Positions 57,401-64,000 of a stretch of 64,000 nucleotides of DNA are shown piece by piece (the first letter of the stretch is position 1; each line of letters begins with the position of its first letter). A program made the translations under genes and the position numbers. Origin of the DNA: Gentiana macrophylla (taxonomy: Eukaryota; Streptophyta; Magnoliopsida; Gentianales; Gentianaceae); NCBI GenBank assembly GCA_026214975.1, contig CM047805.1:191279620-191343619 (forward strand). The letters run 5' to 3'. The notes below the pieces were generated by a model. It ran no database searches, was not told the DNA's origin, and saw only the letters and a program-made list of their open reading frames with translations.

Positions 57401-58013
57401 AATCCTAGTTAGCAAAAAAACACAACAGAGTTCAATATGTGTATCTTCACAATAATAACATATCAATATAAGCAAAGTGTATTAACTTTCCATGGCAAAA
57501 AAACAATCTTCCCCACACATTTACATGCTCAATTAGACTCAATTTTATCTGCAACAACAAATTACATTATTTATCACATTTACATGCTCAAAACCAAGCT
57601 TCTCATTCAGCAAATCTACCTATTCATTAAAATGAAAATGACATACAAAAATCTACGGCCCCGTACTTTTATTCTTCCCAATATTCTCATTTCAATTGGT
57701 GTATTCTTCCCTTTCAATACATCCATCTCTCTTTCACTTCATTCACGTCATCAACAGGTGTCACTGCACCTTTTGAGTCAATTGAAAATATAATTCCCTA
57801 ATCATTTACAGAAATCAGTCAAAATATTCATTTGCATCTGAAAGGAACTCAAACGAACCATTTTGTCACAAGAGAAGAAACATAACACAAAATACCACAA
57901 TGTACAGAAGTCAAGAAAATCTATCCTTCAAAGATATGATTTGACAACACAACACAAAAAAGACCACCAAATGAGCACATAATATAAAAGTATAAAAAAG
58001 ACGGTTGGGTTAC
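57401..58013. other. Spacer between repeats and TPX2 gene fragment
   Basis: One further 'ggtgtcactgcacc' occurs near 57759, linking this stretch to the repeats on its left. No additional exon of the TPX2 gene was recognised. Confidence 0.5.
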
Positions 58014-58290
58014 CTTCTTTAGTTCGACTTTAGGAGGAGGATCTTTGTAGAAACTCAGCAAGGGAGTAACTTTAAATGCTAAACTCTTCCTAAACTGCTT
58101 TATCTCAGCTTCTTGGTTTTCCTACCAAGACAGAGAAAAGCTCAAAAATCAATGAAAATAGCCTTGAAGATTATGAATAGCGTAATTATAGAGGGTGTGC
58201 AAAAACCAAACCTATGATTTTTCTTGAAGGTTGCTTTTTTTTTTTTTCTGCTTCTTTTGCTTGTATCTTCTCCTCCAGCTTTGATATAAG
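58014..58290 (-). pseudogene. WVD2-like (TPX2/PF06886 domain) gene fragment, two exons with a nonsense codon
   Basis: WVD2-like proteins bind and bundle cortical microtubules through the TPX2-type KLEEK domain. The upstream piece reads SKLEEKIQAKEAEK, then a Lys run and NLQEKS (about 58290-58212). The next codon, at the exon end where the family has Lys, is TAG, followed by a GT donor. The downstream exon (58121-58014) reads [20 protein letters not shown], then [14 protein letters not shown], and ends at GTAACC. Splice sites look right, but exons on both sides of the family structure are missing. The fragment is probably a captured or relocated piece of a host gene, non-functional as it stands. 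Confidence 0.78.
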
Positions 58291-58463
58291 TGTTCCACGG
58301 GGCACTTCAGCGGATTATAGAGCAAAACTCCGATCTCCGGCTGCCACTTGTACCTGAACCGATAGAAGCTATGGAAGCACCTTCTCAATTAAGCTCTGTT
58401 CTCCGGCGGCCACTCTCACCGGCACTTCTACAAAAAGAATCTGTGAAATAGAAGCTGAAATTT

Positions 58464-59123
58464 CACTACAAGAAAATTGGTTTTTAATGACGGGAAAAGT
58501 GGTCACTATATGTCAATTTCCCGTCATAGAAGACGTTTAACGACGGAAAATTTCCCGTCATTGCCCGTCATTACTGCCCTCATAGCTAAAAGTAAATAAT
58601 GACCTTAAGGCGTCCTGTCATTATTTTTGTTATATAGTTAATGACGATATCATACTCTCACTGAAAAATCATTTCAATGAACATAATTTTCATCATTATT
58701 GTTTCATTCTCCCCTCATTAAAAATAAATACTAACATTGTAACCCGTCATTATTACAAATCTTTCCATCACAATAAGTCCTTTAATTGCCAATTTATACA
58801 TGCACCGGCATTAAAATTTAATTCTGATGATGAAAACATTACCGTAACTATTAAGCATTAAACTTTCATTATTAATTAGTTGCAGCAATACAATGATTTT
58901 CATCAAAACCTTCACCACCATTCTTGATGTACATTTGTTTTAAAACCATAAATAGATACAAAACAAAAAAAAAACATAAAAAATATATTAAAATGATGTG
59001 TTTAAAACAAAACATGAACATGGTGTTGTTAGTACATTCAAATACTCAATCATCTAAGCAACGAGTTTGAAATCAATAAAACAAGTTAAATCAAATGTAA
59101 AATGTAATACTAAATGACAAAGG
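58464..59123 (+). mobile_element. CACTA (En/Spm) transposon 5' end, interrupted by an LTR element
   Basis: The canonical terminal repeat CACTACAAGAAAA begins at 58464, after TTT. Subterminal copies of '(a)tgacggga/tcccgtca' follow within 120 bp in both orientations, as expected for CACTA elements. The interior to 59123 is non-coding. The complementary 3' terminus (TTTTCTTGTAGTG) is not in the window, so the element either continues past the LTR element or has been truncated. Confidence 0.75.
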
Positions 59124-60985
59124 TGTTAGGTGTGATGCCCGAAAGACAATTTTTGTAATTGTTTTATTTAATAAATGAATTGACGTTATTATTCATATTT
59201 ATTATTCTCATAATCACCGATGTGACAATAGTATTTACACTACAGAAAACCCTAAGTATATCGTTTATGTAATCACTTAACTCAGTGTATGGTATATACA
59301 CGGGAGGATTGAGTTAGTGAAGATGTACTTAAAATACAATTAGCCCGTAGTGAAGTTAATCGAGAGTATCGGGTCTCTCCTTTAACGTGCTATTAATGCG
59401 CCTGCAACACGGTTGGTGTGATTGTCTTATCCGGACTTTCGGTTAAGAGAACCTAAATGGGCATTTATATATGATAGATATATCGTATAAGTTTGGACCG
59501 ATTTGATTAGAGTTCACGATATAATTCCGTAATCGAGAAGTCTTATCGAATCAATGGATGATCATATTTATGGATATATCTTAATCCTCGAGGTGATCAC
59601 GATCAACCGCTTGAATCGCATTTAAGTTTGACTTGACGGTTAAGGATTACATCGAGTCGTGGTGCGAATTACCCCATCTTGGCATTGTTTGGATTGAGTG
59701 AGTAGTCCGTGTTATCACGAGATACGGAATCCATTCCTTCCATTTATGGAAGTAGATAGACAGATTCTCTTTATTTGTTAATCCTAAACCGATCGATCCA
59801 TGGAGTTCATATCACACCGATTGATCACCATGAGTTGTATGAATTAATTGATCACTAGGGGTTAATGGTAAATAAGGATAAGAGGTTCTAAAAAGGTTAA
59901 CGGTAACTTCCCGATTTAGAATGAACGATCATGGAGGATTAATCCATATGTAATGATTATATCAATTGACGCTTATTATTATTCTCGTGAGGAGATAAAT
60001 ATAATCTCATAATCGGAGGAGTGCGATACGGGATTATGGTGGCATATTCCTCGTGATTGATTTATCGAATATAATTATTCCATAATTATTTATTTGATTT
60101 ATCGGAGTCGTGATTATTAGTCCATTGGTCCCCGACGCGCGCCTCCTAATATAAAGATAATTTATTCTCGGACGTCGAATCCTAATAATATTAATTTAGT
60201 TCTTGTTGGACTTTATTAAAAGCGATATGTGAATTAATTGTTTAGTGATTATTAAATTAGTTAAATTTAAATAATTAAATACACTGGAAAAGACATTTTT
60301 AAATTGACTTACTAAATTGGTGTGTTGACCTTTTTGGTCAAATATATTAAAAGGTGCGTGGACCTTACTTTGAAAGAAAGGTGCGCATGCATTTTTGTGT
60401 TATTATTTAATTATTGGAAAATTGGTTTTTCTTGGATAATTATTTAATGTGTGATTTATCTTTTATTTGTTAAATGATAATTCATGAAATATTAGATAAT
60501 AATCCTAATTTGTTTGGGATAATTATTTTATTTATCTTTTATTTGGAAAAAGGATTAATGTAATAATTATCTCTTAATTATTTAATCCTTGGAGATGACA
60601 AGTTCTACTCTCCTATATAAAGAGAGTTAGTTCTCCTGCCTTAACACACACATAAATTTCGACTTCACTCTAGAGAGGAGAAGGAAAATTTCGCCAAAAG
60701 GAGTCAAGGGAAAATCTTGGAGATTTTTCGGGTAGCATATCGGAAGAAGGGTTCGAGTCGAGAATTTCCTTCCACCGGGAGTTGCTTGGATCACACGCAC
60801 GGAAGATCGTGGTGCTCTTCACGCTTTCCTTCGTTCATCCTATTGCGGTTCTTCAACTTGGATTTTGAGATCCAAGAGGTATGATCTACAACCCCTGTAG
60901 ATATAGATCTAGTTATTTTATTACGTGTAGTTTATATGATCTCAGATCCATAAATCGTTTCACGCTGCGGATGGTATTACTAACG
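59124..60985 (+). mobile_element. 5' LTR of a large copia-type element
   Basis: Begins TGTTAGGTGTGATGCCCGAAAG, and is closely related to the LTRs at 31932-33764 and 20597-22290. A TATA-like CCTATATAAAGAGAG near 60611-60625 is the probable promoter. It ends near 'gtattactaac' at about 60985, immediately before a primer-binding-site-like sequence. Length about 1.86 kb. Confidence 0.8.
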
Positions 60986-60986
60986 G

Positions 60987-60998
60987 TGGTATCGAGAG
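60987..60998 (+). other. Primer-binding-site-like sequence
   Basis: TGGTATCGAGAG begins two bases after the LTR, a close variant of the TGGTATCAGAG tRNA-iMet site. This shows that the element continues to the right and that the LTR is the 5' one. Confidence 0.7.
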
Positions 60999-63900
60999 AC
61001 ATGGTGATCTATATTTATACGTATAAAATATTAGATCAGGAGTAGTAAAACATGTAGATTTTTGTCCCAATTTTTAAAATGGCGCATGCATGATTATTTT
61101 TATGCTTATGAATGTAAGTGGTTGAAGAGATGGATTGGGGTTGGCAGATTGTTTACCCGTTAGATCTATTGTAAACTCATATAAACGATGAAAATTTGTC
61201 CATATGAGTATAGGAAATTATGTAATTCTTTTTTATTGCAATTTTAATTTCCGGAAAATAGATCTGTTTAGTAGTTGTTTAGTTATTTCGTGTTTCCCGT
61301 TGATCGAACCGTTGAAACGAAGATCCCTCCGGTCGAATCAAGATTAGAAGATGATGATCAACTCCACAAATTTTGGCGTCGATCGAGTCCGTTTCGATAT
61401 CCGTTGATGATCTGCGAAGAAATGCTGTGAATGTAAAAACGCAGGATTCACGAAACACTATCTCGTGACTTCCTCGATTTTCGGGAGAGTTTGGACCGTT
61501 GAAAATCAAATCCGACCGCTCAGATTGCTCAACTTGGAGTTTTGGACGTACCATAAAAATTTTAGGTCGATCGATTCATCTCGATTCCCGATCCGCCTCG
61601 GGAAGTCCTTGATGCAATGCGGTCAAAGTCGATTCGTGACTAGTTTGGCGGTTTCTTGGAAAAAATTGGTAAGTCAAAGCACCGATCCAACCGCCCATAT
61701 TGAAGTTCAAGGAGTGAAGATAAGATCGGAAGGTTTTCGTCCGATCCGAGTTCGTTTGGTTTCCGATCATCGAAGAGTTCGATGCATTTGCAGATTTAGT
61801 TAGAAAGTAGTAAACCCTAGTTAGGGTTTTGGTTTTTATTTTCTAATAGATTAGATACGAAAGTGCCAACGATCCATCTCGGTGTTTAAATTTTCCGCAT
61901 TTATTTTTATGTGTTTGATCATAAAATAGATATAAAACCGAATTGCCATGACATGCATCATATCATAAATCCACTCCATGCATACATGTAGAATTTTAAT
62001 TTTGGTAATTAAAATAGGCATGTATATACAAACTCGTGTAATTAGTTGAAATTTAATTAATACGTGGTAATTAATTAATTTAGTAACTAATTAAAGATCC
62101 GAGGACGGGTTATGAAATCGTTAGCCTTTCGGTGTGTGTTCTCGGTGAACCGCCTTAAAGTCGAAACGAGATCACGTTTTCAATTCGTAGTGTCACTTAG
62201 ATTGAATGATGGTAAAAGAACAATAAATCTTGGATAAAAGCGGTTCGCTTTTAGGTTGGGTGGTCAATCGAGCTTCGCTCAAACGACTTAACCTCCTAGT
62301 GTGATGTATGCATGCGGGGTCCGGCAAGACTAAGCCAAACCGAGAGCGGAGGGTGATTCCTTCTAATCTCAATAGGGCTCTCTTGACCCGATTTCGTCCG
62401 ATCGTATCACATATGTTCCAACGAATAGGGACGGGTAGGCTTGCCCACGTTACCGACACCATTCGAATCCTTGATTTGATGTGCTTTTATGTTAACATCA
62501 AAAGACGTGGTTAGTTAACCTACCACCACTTCCAAAATATTGAGTGGGAGAGCGGGGAGGCGACAACCAACCCCACGGCCTCTACTATAGATACAAGTAA
62601 GTGAGAGAAGGGTGACGCTCGAGGCGCTTTGATTCGCCCCCAAGGATGGTGTTCGCCTATCAACATTCATGGCTTGGTCTCCGAAAGGATAGGATTTTTA
62701 CAGGTACTCGTCGGGTCACCGACCTATCCTAAGACGGCATACTCGGGCGCATACAAGAGATCCGATATAGTAGGTCACACTCATCATGGGTATTTTTTTG
62801 ATAATATCTACAGCTAAAAAAGGAAGGTAGTCAATGAATAAAGGGATGTTCGATTCTCGTGGGATGTTCGATTCTCACGGGTTATTTATTGATGAGATTG
62901 TCTCGATTTAACCGTCATCTCTTTGACCTACCTAAAGCGGCAGATCGAGATGCGAGGTTAAAACCGGAATGGTAGAGTAGACTTAATTTTAGTTTACAAT
63001 TCCTAAAATAAAACATAGTAGTGTTAACTTGAATTAATATATGTCATTTTATTTCTGACGATTATATCCCTTACTAAAATTGCTTAAAATTTATTAAATT
63101 GACTAGTATTGACTTCGTTAAAAAGTGGAAAGTAACTAGGACGTTGAACTCCGGTTAATCGATAATGCAATTATTTTTTGAAAGAGATATTTTCTCTTAA
63201 GCCTTTTAAAAAAACCAGAGTGACATATAGGTATGTCACTTGTGTCATTCGTGTCAAACGGAAGACAACCTTAGTTTGAACAAAGGTGATTTCGGACTTT
63301 GAAATTCTTTTAGTGAATTTTGAATGTGTAGTAATTACACGAGTAATTTTCTAATTGAAAAATCGGAAAATCATGAAGTATTACTAGTTGGACGATATTT
63401 GGAATCGATGAACTAGTGGGAGCTTTATGATTTGTTGTTTTTCTAGAACATTAGAAAAGTGTAACTGACTACACACGTAACCGTTCTAATTGAAAAACCG
63501 GAAAGTCATGAAATGTTGCTAGTTGGACGATATTTGGAATCGATGAACTAGTGGGAGTTTCTATGATTTATTGTTTTTCTGGAAACAATAGAACTATGTA
63601 CGAAAGATTTTCTAATCGAAAAAATCGGAAATTCATTGCTCGTTATACGGTATTTGGAACCGATAAACTAGTGGGAGCTTTAATGTTATGATTTGTTATT
63701 CTTCTAGTATATTAGAAAATCCGAGAAGTCCCGACAAGTAACACTCGAAATAGACATCCCACGGTTCAAGAGTAGTGTCTACTCACACGAACTGCTAGTT
63801 CAAAACTGTTTCCATTTACGGAAAGTCAAGAATGGGAGAGTATGTCTAAGAGTGTTAGTCATCTAAAATCGAGTTGATTTTAAGGCTAAACCGAAAATTA

Positions 63901-64000
63901 ATAAACTCGAAAATCATAGGATAAGGATAGTGATTTGGATCACCAACCTATGAATCCTTGGCGATTTTCTTGAGCTAAGTTCTTTGGAAGAACAAGGCAA
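60999..64000 (+). mobile_element. Non-coding internal region of the large LTR element (LARD-like), runs off the window
   Basis: Three kilobases downstream of the primer-binding site contain no gag, protease or pol frame. There are only short fortuitous frames and a repeated phrase about 'gttgaa(a)atc(c/a)a' near 61300-61700. Non-coding internal DNA between long LTRs is typical of large retrotransposon derivatives (LARDs), although coding sequence could begin beyond the window. Confidence 0.5.
63325..63722. repeat. Three tandem copies of a ~130-bp unit
   Basis: Units at about 63325-63457, 63458-63594 and 63595-63722 each contain 'tctaat(t/c)gaaaaa', 'acgatatttggaatcgatga' (third copy diverged) and 'aactagtgggag', followed by 'tatgatttgttgtttttct'. 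It is internal to the LTR element. Confidence 0.85.

Noticed and set aside
61279..61803. Overlapping frames on both strands after the large LTR
   Set aside because: Their content reflects repeated phrases in the non-coding leader, and they show no gag features.

Overview
The window is eukaryotic nuclear DNA from a flowering plant. It is AT-rich and gene-poor, with spliced genes and every common plant transposon class. The CYP76A-type P450, the LTR and LINE styles and the overall texture suit a eudicot, probably an asterid such as Lamiales. The order is an inference and the species cannot be read from the sequence. Only three host genes are recognisable, all on the minus strand: an AT-hook/PPC (AHL) DNA-binding protein at 1-2543, which runs off the left edge; a CYP76A-like cytochrome P450 at 40649-43028; and a trihelix (MYB/SANT-like, HRA1/GT-gamma type) transcription factor at 53470-54791. 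A two-exon fragment of a WVD2-like (TPX2-domain) gene lies at 58014-58290. The host genes show no operon-like or pathway relationship. Layout, left half: AHL gene (1-2.5 kb); intergenic DNA with a SINE-like head; a non-autonomous Helitron (4.2-5.6 kb); a solo copia-type LTR (5.6-7.5 kb); a degenerate 4.5-kb L1-type LINE carrying a hAT MITE (7.7-12.2 kb); AT-rich DNA with a Helitron terminus (12.4-15.4 kb); two 5'-truncated copies of the same LINE family (15.4-16.7 kb); a 0.76-kb retroposon with a perfect target-site duplication (17.1-17.8 kb); and a Tat-like gypsy-type pseudogene split by a nested LTR (18.7-23.6 kb). Middle: intergenic DNA with Stowaway, Emigrant and Tourist MITEs (24-30 kb); a complete non-autonomous LTR retrotransposon (30,976-36,481, TSD CAAAC) whose gag is interrupted by a solo LTR and which carries an intact 687-residue ORF with no retroviral pol motif; and LTR-derived DNA (37.3-39.7 kb). 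Right half: the P450 with two foldback MITEs in its intron; MITE-rich intergenic DNA; a gypsy LTR (47.5-49.7 kb); the trihelix gene; a minisatellite of about 45 copies of a 17-bp unit (56.0-56.8 kb); palindromic TGCAGTGACAT repeats; the TPX2 gene fragment; a CACTA terminus; and a large LTR element with a non-coding interior running off the right edge. The strongest candidates for something new are the 687-residue ORF inside the LTR element, the 17-bp minisatellite with its palindromic repeats and captured TPX2 fragment, and the small retroposon. A caution for every gene model: the AHL and trihelix genes both contain one-base losses in otherwise well-conserved sequence, which may be assembly errors rather than real mutations.
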